A stretch of DNA of 17,907 nucleotides from VGPI01 sp964482845. GTDB lineage: Bacteria > Cloacimonadota > Cloacimonadia > Cloacimonadales > Cloacimonadaceae. Below the pieces are notes generated by a model, which was not told where the DNA came from, ran no database searches, and saw nothing but the letters and a program-made list of their open reading frames with translations. Made by a program: the position numbers and the translations under genes. Shown here piece after piece: positions 1-7,964 of the stretch (position 1 is the stretch's first letter; the number at the start of each line of letters is the position of its first letter). Location of the stretch: contig CAYZZE010000046.1 in the NCBI GenBank assembly GCA_964482845.1, positions 1 through 17,907 on the forward strand, written 5' to 3'.

Positions 1-35
1 ACTAAGGTTATACTAAGGTTATCAAGTAAGGAGGA
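1..35. repeat. Tandem 11-bp repeat (actaaggttat) with tail, copy 1
   Basis: Two head-to-tail copies of the 11-mer actaaggttat are followed by caag and a purine-rich tail containing aaggagg. The first 26 bases are identical to 7955-7980, and 33 of 35 bases match 7955-7989. The window edge cuts the array, so more units may lie upstream. The function is unknown. It is probably a dispersed intergenic element of this genome. The tail resembles a Shine-Dalgarno sequence, but no credible ORF follows. Confidence 0.75.
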
Positions 36-103
36 TGGTTTTAAATCGACCTTCTGAATTATTCAACTGCCTTTAGTTGAGGGTCAACGACAGAACCGTA
101 TGC

Positions 104-1192
104 TTACGCCTGCAGATAGCGAAGGCAATATTCATGTTGCTGGCGGGGAAAAACGCTGCAATCCAATCCTGATTCCCGCAGTTTTTCAGACAATCCGGCT
201 AAGACCGGATACTCTGTCCAAAAATGACCGGCGTCGATCAAAGGGATTGGACTATCGATGATATTGTGATAGGTCATCTCTCCACCGATTAGGATATCGG
301 CTCCTGCCACCGCCGTCCGGATCATGGAACCCGCTGCTCCGCCACAAATGGCGATCCGTCTGACTACTGTATCGATATCTTCACCTGCCAGCCAGACATG
401 GGGATGGGGATTGCCCAGAGCGGATTTGACGACCTCAATGATCTGAGCGATCGAACGATCCTGGTCATACCCGCAGATCAACCCCAGAGCATAAGCAGGA
501 TTATGATTCGTGACCGGATAGTGATACAGTGCGGGCGTCTCATAAGGATGAGCGGAATTGATGGCCGCGATCACCTGCGTCAGCCGAAAGGAATCGACCA
601 TCATCTCCAGTTCGTCCTCGGATACCGTTTCCAGCGAGCCAATGGAGCCGATATAAGGTTGTGAACCGGATTGGGGGATAAAGGAACCCGTAATGCCATG
701 ACAGGTGGAACAACCTTCATAGTGGCCGATGCGTCCCGCTCCGGCATTGAATGCCGCCGTGCGAACCTCCTCCACAGCCTCCGGCGGAACAGTTACGCTG
801 AGATGATGCCAGAGCGTACCCGTCTCCTGGCTCAAAGCACCTATCACATTTAATCCCAAAGCCTTCGCCAGATAGTGGTTAACGCCATCCGGCGCACAAT
901 CGAGATTGGTATGCATGGCAATGACAGCGATCCGCTTTCCAATCAGTTCGAGCAGAAGGGGATCGGTTACGCTCTCCAGGGAACGAAAGATCAGGGGATG
1001 ATGGGATATGATCACATTTGCGGATGTCATTTGGGCATGATCCACCACTGCTTGAGTGACATCCAAAGTAAGTAAGACCTTGTTTGCAGGCGCATCCGGA
1101 TTTCCGATCTGCAGCCCTGTCTTGTCCCATTTGAGGGCAAGGCCAAAAGGTGCAATTCTATCCAATTGGGTTAGCAATTCATTTATGGTCAT
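104..1192 (-). CDS. Nif3/YqfO-type dinuclear metal center protein (DUF34) with CutA-like insert
   Basis: This 362-residue protein has the Nif3/DUF34 layout: two outer alpha/beta halves form the dinuclear metal site, and a PII/CutA-like domain (about residues 128-225) is inserted between them, as in YqfO. Likely metal ligands are H64-H65 (ISHHP), D98 (HTNLD), H323 and E327 (GHFWTE). The insert shows the family's AGAGRIGHY and AHPYE motifs. Length is normal for the long bacterial form. The family is nearly universal but its biochemical role is not settled; GTP cyclohydrolase-like and nucleotide-salvage roles have been proposed. It is the last gene of the leftward operon. Its ATG overlaps the peptidase stop by four bases (ATGA), with an AGAGGA ribosome binding site about seven bases upstream, so translational coupling is likely. 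Family assignment is firm; molecular function is not. Confidence 0.93.
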   Translation of the reverse strand: MTINELLTQLDRIAPFGLALKWDKTGLQIGNPDAPANKVLLTLDVTQAVVDHAQMTSANVIISHHPLIFRSLESVTDPLLLELIGKRIAVIAMHTNLDCAPDGVNHYLAKALGLNVIGALSQETGTLWHHLSVTVPPEAVEEVRTAAFNAGAGRIGHYEGCSTCHGITGSFIPQSGSQPYIGSIGSLETVSEDELEMMVDSFRLTQVIAAINSAHPYETPALYHYPVTNHNPAYALGLICGYDQDRSIAQIIEVVKSALGNPHPHVWLAGEDIDTVVRRIAICGGAAGSMIRTAVAGADILIGGEMTYHNIIDSPIPLIDAGHFWTEYPVLAGLSEKLRESGLDCSVFPRQQHEYCLRYLQA

Positions 1193-2145
1193 GGTTCATT
1201 CCTCTCTGATTGATCTGGGGATTCGCTGTCCTCCTCTCCATCCTCGATCATCTCCTCGACCGGCAGATCAGGCAAATACTTCATCCGGCGGTGACGTTTC
1301 CACCAGCCAATCAATATGACCAGAGGCAAAAGGGAAAAGACCAGAGCATTGAATCCGTAAAAAATGTATAGATATGCCAAACGTCGGGCATAACGGTCAT
1401 AATCACTGGCAAATCCGCTCGCTGACTGACCAAAGGCATCCTGAAAGACACGGTGATAGAGCAAGCGCCTATCCGCTTTCTGTGCCCAGGCAACAATGTC
1501 CCACATCCGGTTCCACTCGTCCATCCGTTTATCCATGATGTAATGTATGGCCAATGAAGAGGTTAGATAGAACAACTGCCATTCACCCTGATGGGTGGGA
1601 TAGACGTGTTGCATCTCGCTTAGATTGAGATACCTGCCCCAAAACCTGTGTTGCAGAAACAGGAAATGTATCTCAAAACCGAACTGTCCGCTGAAATAGG
1701 TCGCCATCCCTTCATGAAACCACAAGGGAGCATCCAAAAAGATCCCATCCACCAGCCAGTGGATGTATTCGTGAAGCAGTATCCTGAGATAACCCTCGCC
1801 GATCTGATCAGGACTGCGGACAAAGATACGGCGCTCCAGACGGTCATAGAATGCTTCGCTGAATTCGACGATCCTCCCTCTGCCGATGGTAAGTGCGCTG
1901 TAGGTCTGACGGTCTGGGATGATCACAATGTCCACGGTATCGGTAGGCTTGACTCCGAGGGTGATATGCAGTTGTTCAATGCGGCGGCTGAGGGGACCTC
2001 CGATCTTCTGGGCGATGGCATCGTTCACCGGTTGGGAATAAACGCGGAAATACTGATTTTGCAGTGAGATACGGCTATGTGATTCAGCCGCGAGGGGGAG
2101 GGGCAGGACGAGCGCTACTAATATCAGTAGTGCATACAGCCGCAT
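1189..2145 (-). CDS. Signal-peptide gluzincin metallopeptidase (peptidase MA-like) with C-terminal TM segment
   Basis: This 318-residue protein starts at the ATG at 2143-2145. A longer reading frame runs upstream to 2277, but it overlaps the S4 gene. The chosen ATG has a GAGGGA ribosome binding site five to six bases upstream and opens directly into a signal peptide (residues 1-20, ending LPLAA). The zinc site is HEYIH at 125-129, with a downstream acidic ligand in WFHEGMA (E145). This HExxH plus WxxEGxA arrangement is that of the gluzincin/peptidase MA group. A hydrophobic segment at about 259-282 is followed by basic residues and an acidic tail of about 25 residues. The catalytic part should therefore be outside the cytoplasmic membrane and the tail inside. 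The substrate is unknown. It lies 16 bases after the S4 gene and overlaps the Nif3 gene by four bases. Confidence 0.85.
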   Translation of the reverse strand: MRLYALLILVALVLPLPLAAESHSRISLQNQYFRVYSQPVNDAIAQKIGGPLSRRIEQLHITLGVKPTDTVDIVIIPDRQTYSALTIGRGRIVEFSEAFYDRLERRIFVRSPDQIGEGYLRILLHEYIHWLVDGIFLDAPLWFHEGMATYFSGQFGFEIHFLFLQHRFWGRYLNLSEMQHVYPTHQGEWQLFYLTSSLAIHYIMDKRMDEWNRMWDIVAWAQKADRRLLYHRVFQDAFGQSASGFASDYDRYARRLAYLYIFYGFNALVFSLLPLVILIGWWKRHRRMKYLPDLPVEEMIEDGEEDSESPDQSERNEP

Positions 2146-2161
2146 CGGTATCCCTCTTGTT

Positions 2162-2440
2162 TCAATCCGATGGGTCAATGGCTCTTTTGTGCAGCATCTC
2201 GTAATACTGGTGTGCATCCTTCTTGCTGACGTTTCCGGTCGGAACTTTTGTGATGCGCAATTCATGCTCATAGCCATATAAGCAAAACCTGATCAGATCA
2301 CCATCCTGGACCGCGGCAGATGCCTTTGCCTCTTTGCCGTTCAGATGGATCAGACCTTTGTCGCAGGCATTTTTGGCGATGCTGCGGGTTTTGGTGAGGC
2401 AGAGTTTGTTGAAGAGAAGGTCGATCCGCATAACAATCAT
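2162..2440 (-). CDS. Small S4-domain RNA-binding protein (Hsp15/HslR-like)
   Basis: This 92-residue protein is almost entirely an S4 RNA-binding fold. MRIDLLFNKLCLTKTRS is the opening helix, ACDKGLIHLNGKEAK is the loop typical of the fold, and QDGDLIRF is the strand. The C-terminal part resembles the short basic tail of heat-shock protein 15 (HslR), which binds stalled 50S subunits carrying nascent peptidyl-tRNA. The resemblance is at the S4-family level, so recycling of stalled ribosomes is an inference. The ATG overlaps the kinase stop (ATGA, 2437-2440). The ribosome binding site there is poor. An in-frame ATG at 2429-2431, three codons later, is an alternative start about 10 bases after AAGG. 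It is the third gene of the leftward operon. Confidence 0.85.
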   Translation of the reverse strand: MIVMRIDLLFNKLCLTKTRSIAKNACDKGLIHLNGKEAKASAAVQDGDLIRFCLYGYEHELRITKVPTGNVSKKDAHQYYEMLHKRAIDPSD

Positions 2441-5310
2441 GCCTTGTGATCGAGGATATCCCTGATCCGGCTTGCCAGATCCCTGATCTTGAAGGGTTTC
2501 ATAATAAAGTCACGGATGCCTTTCTGGGTTGCTTCCTCAGCGGAGATCAGGGTGGTGAATCCGGTGCAGATGATAATCGGTAATCCGGGCTTGACCGCCA
2601 GGAGTTTTTCGGAAAGATCGATACCATTCATATATGGCATAGTAGTGTCGGTTATAACGATATCAACGGTCTCATGGTTCTTGGCGAAGTACTCCAGGGC
2701 TTTGCGGGGATCGGTGAATCCTTCCACCCTGTAGCCCAGTTTGAGCAATCCTTGACGGAAGACATTTACCAGCATCGGTTCATCATCGACGAAGATGATC
2801 TTTTCTGTTCCGGCAATTTCGGTGTTTGCATCGGTAAACTCGCCATTGGGGTGCCATTTATCAGCATTATAGAGCGGTAAATAAACTGAGAAGGTGCTTC
2901 CTGTGCCGGGCGTGCTTTCCACTCTGATTGCCCCATGATGCGCCTGGATGATGCTATGTACGATGGACAAGCCCAGTCCGGTGCCCTCATTAGCTGCCTT
3001 GGTCGTGAAATAGGGATCGAATATGTGGTCGATCAAACTCTCGTCTATGCCGGAACCATTGTCACTCACCGTCATCTTGAGGTATTGGCATTGCTCGAGT
3101 TCCGGATAGGCGACCATGTCCTTGCTGCTGAAGGACACATTGTCCAGAGTTACTACGATCAATCCCTTGTTATGTTTGATGGCGTGCATCGCATTGGTTC
3201 CGAGATTGATCATAATCTGATGGATCTGGCCAGGAACTGCTATCACCGTGCTGCTCTCGGCGGAATAGCGTTCCTTGATACGGATGGATTTGGGCAGATA
3301 GGAACGTAAGAAACGCACGGCCTCACGAATATGATCCACCAGTTCGATCACCTCGGTCTTGGACTCCTCCTGCCGGCTGAAAGATATGAGATGACTGATC
3401 ATCTCCTTGGCTCTGCCGGCGGATTTGAGTACTTCCATCAGGTTTTGGGCACAATCGGATCCCGGCGGAACGTCGTCAGTTGCCAGTTCCGTATAACCGA
3501 TAATGGCACTGAGAACATTATTAAAGTCATGCGCTATGCCGCCGGTCAATCTCCCGATCGCTTCCAACCGTTGTGTGCGCTTGAGTTGCTCCTCACGCAG
3601 GATCTCATAGGTAACGTCCTTACAACTGGCGATGATGCTGGATAATCTGCCATCCTTGTCAATGACTGGTTTTACCACCATATCCAGAGTGATCTTAGCG
3701 CCATCCTTGCGGATGATATCGATCTTGCCCCGCCAGGGTTGAGAACTGCGAACGCGGAGCCAGGACTGTTGCATGTCGATGCGGCTGTGTTGATCGAAAG
3801 GCAGGTATTCGACCGGTTTATCCACCAATTCGATGCGTTTGTAACCGGTTGTTCTTTCGAAGATGGTATTGACGTAACGGATAAACCCTTCCGGCGTGAA
3901 GATAATGATTCCTACTCCCGCTTGTTCGATCGCTTGGATCAGAACATTGATCGATTCATCGCTCTGCTTCTTGTGCAAGGCAAAAGCGATCTGTTCCGAT
4001 ACCGATTCCAGCAGTATTTTATCCTCTTCGTCAAAGAGGTCGTTGCGTACATAACTCTGCACAACCAGCGCGCCGATAACGATATTATCAAGGATAAGGG
4101 GAACACCCAGCCAGTTTTTACATAGGACTCCCATAAATCGGCGGTTTTCTGTGCGAAGGATGATCTCTTCCTCATGCAGGAGCAAGGTCTTGGCCTCTGA
4201 GATCACCTGTGCGGTCAGCGAACTGTTGTTATCTGCTTCGACCGGCGAAGCATCCTCGTTCATGCTGTCCACCAGATAGGGGAAGGTGATCAGATTGCTC
4301 TTGTGATCATACAGTGCAATATAGAGATTGGTGACGTCGATGAGTTTGCTCAGGGATTCATGGATCGTCTCAAACAACTCATCCAGGGAATTGGTGACAT
4401 TAACGGCATGACTGATCCGGTGCAGGATATATGTGAGCATCTCTGAACGGTATATCGGCGTCAGATCGGTCAGCATTATCACATAGAGATTGTCGGTCAG
4501 CGTGCGTATGGGTACCACTGTCTGGCGATGAGCGTGGAGTTTGTGCCGCTCATCATAAAAGTCATATTCATAGATGTTTGTCGTCCTTTGATTCTGCTGC
4601 AGGAGGTGTCGTATTCTCTCAACGTTAAACTCCTGCGGCTTGAGCAATTGAATCCTCGATACAAATGCCTCAAAGATATCCCATACATAGCGACCCACAG
4701 TCTCTCTGGTCTCCATCATGGTCATAGCTTCAAATGCCTGATTAACGAGGATTGACTTACCGGTGCTATCGATCAGGAGCATACCTTCGGATGCCTGTTC
4801 AAAGATACAGCGGAACATCATTTCCCGCTCTTCCAGTTCATTCCTTACCCGGACGAGTTTGGTCATATCCTGAATGGCAACGATCACGTTTTCATAGTCC
4901 TTATCTTCCAAGCCGGGAATAGACCAAGAGATCCGCATATAGATCCGGTTGCCTTTCAGATCTCGATTAACTCCTTGTCCTTCAAAACTCAACTTGCCCT
5001 CTGCCAGCGCCAATACCGATTCCAAAAGGCAGGGGATGGATTCTTCCCCAAAGATCAGATCCAGCGAGGAGAACAATTGTTCCTTGCTCTCCGCTTTGTA
5101 AAGAGAGAGCGTCGTATCATTGACATCCACTACCCGCAGGAGTTTGATGCAGTCCATGAATTTTTCGGGATAGGTGGCAAAGTATGCCCGCAGGTCGCTG
5201 ATCCCATCATGCTTGAGGGACAGGACATAGTCACGCACGCCACAAAAATCCTCGACCCAGATCGAGACCGGCGACTTGTCGTAGAGCATTTGATAAAAGG
5301 ATGGATTCAT
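2437..5310 (-). CDS. Hybrid sensor histidine kinase (PAS-PAS-GAF-PAS-HisKA-HATPase-REC)
   Basis: This 957-residue kinase has no transmembrane segment and should be cytoplasmic. The order is: an N-terminal PAS region opening with SPVSIWVEDF (about 1-150), a second PAS (160-285), GAF (295-450), a third PAS (455-575), HisKA with phospho-acceptor H594 in GGIAHDFNN, and an HATPase domain with N706 (N box), D750 in DNGSGI and GTGLGL (776-781). A C-terminal receiver follows, with D842/D843, phospho-acceptor D888 in ITDTTMP, and K938. All catalytic residues are present, so it should be an active kinase. The receiver ends the protein and there is no DNA-binding output, so a phosphotransfer protein or another regulator elsewhere must take the signal. 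It lies 7 bases after ackA, and its AGGA ribosome binding site overlaps the ackA TAG stop. Placement next to ackA hints at sensing of energy or redox state, but the ligand cannot be read from the sequence. Confidence 0.95.
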   Translation of the reverse strand: MNPSFYQMLYDKSPVSIWVEDFCGVRDYVLSLKHDGISDLRAYFATYPEKFMDCIKLLRVVDVNDTTLSLYKAESKEQLFSSLDLIFGEESIPCLLESVLALAEGKLSFEGQGVNRDLKGNRIYMRISWSIPGLEDKDYENVIVAIQDMTKLVRVRNELEEREMMFRCIFEQASEGMLLIDSTGKSILVNQAFEAMTMMETRETVGRYVWDIFEAFVSRIQLLKPQEFNVERIRHLLQQNQRTTNIYEYDFYDERHKLHAHRQTVVPIRTLTDNLYVIMLTDLTPIYRSEMLTYILHRISHAVNVTNSLDELFETIHESLSKLIDVTNLYIALYDHKSNLITFPYLVDSMNEDASPVEADNNSSLTAQVISEAKTLLLHEEEIILRTENRRFMGVLCKNWLGVPLILDNIVIGALVVQSYVRNDLFDEEDKILLESVSEQIAFALHKKQSDESINVLIQAIEQAGVGIIIFTPEGFIRYVNTIFERTTGYKRIELVDKPVEYLPFDQHSRIDMQQSWLRVRSSQPWRGKIDIIRKDGAKITLDMVVKPVIDKDGRLSSIIASCKDVTYEILREEQLKRTQRLEAIGRLTGGIAHDFNNVLSAIIGYTELATDDVPPGSDCAQNLMEVLKSAGRAKEMISHLISFSRQEESKTEVIELVDHIREAVRFLRSYLPKSIRIKERYSAESSTVIAVPGQIHQIMINLGTNAMHAIKHNKGLIVVTLDNVSFSSKDMVAYPELEQCQYLKMTVSDNGSGIDESLIDHIFDPYFTTKAANEGTGLGLSIVHSIIQAHHGAIRVESTPGTGSTFSVYLPLYNADKWHPNGEFTDANTEIAGTEKIIFVDDEPMLVNVFRQGLLKLGYRVEGFTDPRKALEYFAKNHETVDIVITDTTMPYMNGIDLSEKLLAVKPGLPIIICTGFTTLISAEEATQKGIRDFIMKPFKIRDLASRIRDILDHKA

Positions 5311-5317
5311 GATATTC

Positions 5318-6526
5318 CTAGTTTTTGTCGGTGAGTAACCTTTGTGTTTCCAGAGCGATCATCAGTTCTTCATTGGTAGGCACTTTCAAGACGGTTACAT
5401 TCGTAGTGCCGTCGCTGATTACCTGGATCTCGTCGGAAATGACATCGTTTTCCTTTTCGTTGATTGTGATGCCCAACGCTTCCATGTCACGGCAGACCTG
5501 CGCCCGCATGATCGGCATCCTTTCGCCCACACCTCCCGTGAAGATGAGCACATCCAAGCCATTCATTGCGGCAAAGTAAGCACCGATGTATTTCTTAATC
5601 CGGTAACAATATACGTCATGCGCCAGGATGGCTTTGGGATTACTTTTCCGTAGGATCTCTTCTTCTATCGTGCGCATATCATTGGACAGGTGCGAGAGCC
5701 CCAACATACCGCTTTTTTTATTCAGGATGGTATTCACTTCCCCGACGCTGAATCCCAATTGCTGTTGCATATAGATCGGAATAGCAGGATCGAGATCGCC
5801 GCATCTGGAGCCCATCATCAATCCTTCCAGGGGAGTGAAGCCCATCGAAGTATCGATCGATCTGCCCCGGTCAATGGCTGTGATCGATGCCCCGTTGCCC
5901 AGGTGGCAGGAGATGATCTTCAGGTCTTTCACCCTTTTGTCGAGGAATTCCGCCGCCCTCAAACTGACGTATTTATGCGATGTCCCGTGAAATCCATAGC
6001 GCCGGATCTTGTGGGTCTGATAAAAATCGATCGGAAGCGGATAGAGAAAGGCGTGCACCGGCATCGTCTGATGAAATGCGGTATCAAACAACCCACACTG
6101 TGGAACATTCGGAATATTGTGCTTCACTGCCTCGATCCCTGCCAGGTTTGCCGGATTATGCAAGGGCGCCAGGGCAATGCACTCCGTCATAACCTCGATC
6201 ACGTGTTCGGTGATCAAGACCGCATCCGAATAATGTTCGCCAGCATGCACCAGGCGATGGCCTACCGCATTGATCTCATCCACATTGCTGATCACGCCAA
6301 AGGATGGGTCCTTCAGCGAATCTATGATCAGTTGTAAACCCTGCTCATGGTTATCTATCACCATCTCACATTTTTTACGAACGTAAGTGGCGCTCTTGTA
6401 TGTAAATAGAGATATATCTTCGCCGATCTTTTCGACAATCCCTTCTACCAGAACTTCACAATTCTGCATGTTGATAAACTGATATTTGATGGATGAACTC
6501 CCGCAATTCAAAACCAGTATGTTCAT
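5318..6526 (-). CDS. ackA: Acetate kinase
   Basis: This 402-residue enzyme interconverts acetyl phosphate plus ADP with acetate plus ATP, giving substrate-level ATP in fermentation. Residues known in the Methanosarcina enzyme are conserved at the same positions: N7, S10, S12, K14, R91, H123, D148, H180 and R241. The late active-site glutamate falls at about 386 (PTNEE). Signature stretches NCGSSSIKY, GFHGTSHKY and FTGGVGE are present. After GGVGE the usual asparagine is arginine (GERMP), a minor oddity. The frame extends 11 codons upstream to 6559, but the ATG at 6524-6526 matches the family's N-terminus and has a GAGGA ribosome binding site. It is the first gene of the leftward operon. No phosphotransacetylase gene is in the window. 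Confidence 0.97.
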   Translation of the reverse strand: MNILVLNCGSSSIKYQFINMQNCEVLVEGIVEKIGEDISLFTYKSATYVRKKCEMVIDNHEQGLQLIIDSLKDPSFGVISNVDEINAVGHRLVHAGEHYSDAVLITEHVIEVMTECIALAPLHNPANLAGIEAVKHNIPNVPQCGLFDTAFHQTMPVHAFLYPLPIDFYQTHKIRRYGFHGTSHKYVSLRAAEFLDKRVKDLKIISCHLGNGASITAIDRGRSIDTSMGFTPLEGLMMGSRCGDLDPAIPIYMQQQLGFSVGEVNTILNKKSGMLGLSHLSNDMRTIEEEILRKSNPKAILAHDVYCYRIKKYIGAYFAAMNGLDVLIFTGGVGERMPIMRAQVCRDMEALGITINEKENDVISDEIQVISDGTTNVTVLKVPTNEELMIALETQRLLTDKN

Positions 6527-6608
6527 TAAATCCTCACTTATAGCGTGTTTGGGCGTCACGGAAACTGAGCTTTCATATATGTCAACCGATTTCTCATTTT
6601 AAAGTGAG

Positions 6609-6637
6609 TTGACAATCTTACTTCAACTCCTTATCTT
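6609..6637 (+). promoter_or_regulatory. Sigma-70-type promoter of the nitroreductase gene
   Basis: TTGACA at 6609-6614 is a perfect -35 box. After exactly 17 bases, TATCTT at 6632-6637 is a reasonable -10. The predicted start is near 6644. A strong AAGGAGG ribosome binding site at 6652-6658 lies six bases before the ATG at 6665. Confidence 0.7.
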
Positions 6638-6664
6638 ATCATTGTTTCAAAAAGGAGGTTACCA

Positions 6665-7381
6665 ATGAAATGCAGTCCACCCCTTGGATGGAGCTTGGCG
6701 ATCCTGATCCCGATCCTTGTCCTCTTGCCTTTATGGCTGGCTTGCGCCAAACCCGCCGATGAGCCCTCTGGCAAAGGCAGCGCCAAGCAGATCACTCTCC
6801 CCGCACCCTTGATCAGGGGCACGATCCCGGTCGAACAAGCCATCAATCAACGCCGCTCCACCCGATCCTTCAAAGACGAAGCCATATCCCTCCCCCAAAT
6901 CTCACAGATCCTTTATGCTGCCCAAGGGATCAGCCACAAAGAGCGCGGCTTGAGAACCGTTCCTTCCGCCGGAGCAATATATCCGATGGAACTCTATGTC
7001 CTGATCGGCAAAGCAGATGGCATCGCTCCCGGACTATACCGCTACATTCCCAATACCCACTCCCTGGAACTACTCCAATCCGGCGACCTGCGTCGTAGTA
7101 TCGTCGGCAAGGTCAGTCGCCAGGGATTTGTCGCCAATGCCCCCGCATCTTTCATCCTTACAGTGATCTATGAACGCATCACCGGACGCTATGGCGAGCG
7201 GGGAAAGATGTATGCCCACATGGAAGTGGGACACGCCGGACAAAACGTCCACCTCCAATGCGAGGCACTGGGCTTGGGAACGGTGATGGTCGGCGCATTT
7301 ACCGAGGGTGAACTGGCAAAACTGATGCAATTGCCTGAGGGAGAGATCCCCCTATACATCATGCCCGTGGGTAAAAAGTAA
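6665..7381 (+). CDS. Exported nitroreductase / SagB-type flavin oxidoreductase
   Basis: This 238-residue protein has an N-terminal hydrophobic signal (about 8-27) ending LWLAC-AK. C27 could be a lipoprotein cysteine, although the -3 residue is not ideal, so ordinary signal peptidase cleavage is also possible. The rest is a nitroreductase-superfamily domain. RRSTRSF (63-69) is the usual FMN-phosphate loop; TVPSAGAIYP (98-107) and GHAGQNVHL with ALGLGTVMVG (189-210) are typical of the SagB-like branch. It should bind FMN and reduce a small substrate with NAD(P)H, or dehydrogenate a peptide-like substrate. No cyclodehydratase or precursor peptide lies nearby, so a role in azole-peptide maturation is not supported. 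It is monocistronic, with its own promoter and an excellent AAGGAGG site. It ends one base from a convergent tRNA gene. Confidence 0.9.
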   Translation: MKCSPPLGWSLAILIPILVLLPLWLACAKPADEPSGKGSAKQITLPAPLIRGTIPVEQAINQRRSTRSFKDEAISLPQISQILYAAQGISHKERGLRTVPSAGAIYPMELYVLIGKADGIAPGLYRYIPNTHSLELLQSGDLRRSIVGKVSRQGFVANAPASFILTVIYERITGRYGERGKMYAHMEVGHAGQNVHLQCEALGLGTVMVGAFTEGELAKLMQLPEGEIPLYIMPVGKK

Positions 7382-7382
7382 A

Positions 7383-7459
7383 TGGTGGGTGATACGGGAC
7401 TCGAACCTGTGACCCCTACGATGTGAACGTAGTGCTCTAACCAACTGAGCTAATCACCC
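7383..7459 (-). tRNA. tRNA-Val (anticodon CAC)
   Basis: A full cloverleaf of 77 bases includes an encoded CCA. The acceptor stem GGGTGAT/ATCACCC pairs perfectly. The D arm is GCTC/GAGC. The anticodon stem CTACG/CGTAG encloses loop TTCACAT, giving CAC (plus-strand 7423-7425), which reads GUG. The T loop is TTCGAGT. The T stem has one A51-C63 mismatch (7408 and 7396). The gene is the second of a pair transcribed leftward and ends one base from the stop of the convergent nitroreductase gene. Confidence 0.95.
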
Positions 7460-7467
7460 GTATAACG

Positions 7468-7544
<77 letters not shown>

Positions 7545-7700
7545 ACGCTCGTGAAGACACCCACTCCCAAATCAGGGCTTTTTTGTCAAGCTTTTTCCGC
7601 CCAACCCGTGCTATCGGTTTATCGGTATTATGCTTGGACAGCGCTGTGACTCCATCCAAATGAACCACTATCAATCAAGAATATCAGCGATATCCATCCC

Positions 7701-7736
7701 CATATATAAAAGAGCGTTGTACATACAGGAATCACC
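7701..7736. repeat. Dispersed intergenic repeat, copy 1
   Basis: This AT-rich stretch contains agagcgttgtacata and gaatcacc. It aligns with 17836-17874, which reads agagcgttgcacata and then gtatcacc after a few differences and short gaps. Both copies are intergenic and in the same orientation. The function is unknown. Confidence 0.55.
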
Positions 7737-7808
7737 ATAGATCGGGAACAAGATAATGAAATCCCGTTTCACCATCCAGATCAGACCTTAATGACATCGG
7801 ATTATGTC

Positions 7809-7824
7809 TGGCAGATAGTTTGCA
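7809..7824 (+). promoter_or_regulatory. Candidate sigma-54 promoter (-24/-12)
   Basis: TGGCAG, five bases, then TTGCA closely matches the sigma-54 consensus. The invariant GG (7810-7811) and GC (7822-7823) are separated by the required 10 bases. The start would be near 7835 on the plus strand. No gene begins within the next 900 bases, so it would drive either a non-coding RNA or nothing. It may be a chance match. Confidence 0.4.
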
Positions 7825-7920
7825 TATAGCCGTAATGTCTGTCGTTTTGAATTCTTCGCCCGTCTCAAGAGGATCAGATTCAAGCGCACGGGTGTTTCCG
7901 CCTGTGTCTTTCCTGCTCCG

Positions 7921-7964
7921 TAACCTTAGTATAACCTTACGACCGTAAGGTTATACTAAGGTTA
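7921..7964. repeat. Perfect 20-bp inverted repeat with 4-base loop
   Basis: The arms at 7921-7940 and 7945-7964 are exact reverse complements, with loop gacc. The arms are built from the same 11-mer (actaaggttat) found in tandem just to the right and at the window start. Pairing is AT-rich and no U-run follows at once, so it is not a standard terminator. Confidence 0.85.

Noticed and set aside
62..80. Possible terminator after the Nif3 gene (hairpin tcaact/agttga)
   Set aside because: The stem is only six AT-rich pairs and no U-run follows on the minus strand.
1648..2067. Open frame of 139 codons on the plus strand
   Set aside because: It is antisense to the gluzincin peptidase, whose signal peptide and zinc motif are clear.
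2146..2277. N-terminal extension of the peptidase
   Set aside because: It overlaps the S4 gene, lacks a binding site and would bury the signal peptide behind 44 residues.
5690..6337. Open frame of 215 codons on the plus strand
   Set aside because: It is antisense to the conserved ackA coding sequence, has no family motif or binding site, and reflects codon bias of the real gene.
6527..6559. N-terminal extension of acetate kinase
   Set aside because: Acetate kinases begin at the MNILVLNCGSSS motif, and the ribosome binding site lies just before the ATG at 6524-6526.
6580..6585. Minus-strand TTGACA as ackA -35 box
   Set aside because: No acceptable -10 sequence occurs 15-19 bases downstream, so it was not annotated as a promoter.
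6665..7381. SagB component of a thiazole/oxazole peptide cluster
   Set aside because: No SagC/D-type protein or precursor peptide is nearby, and the protein carries an export signal.
7584..7589. Minus-strand TTGACA as tRNA promoter
   Set aside because: The distance to the tRNA is right, but the expected -10 position reads GAGTGG. It is noted only within the tRNA entry.
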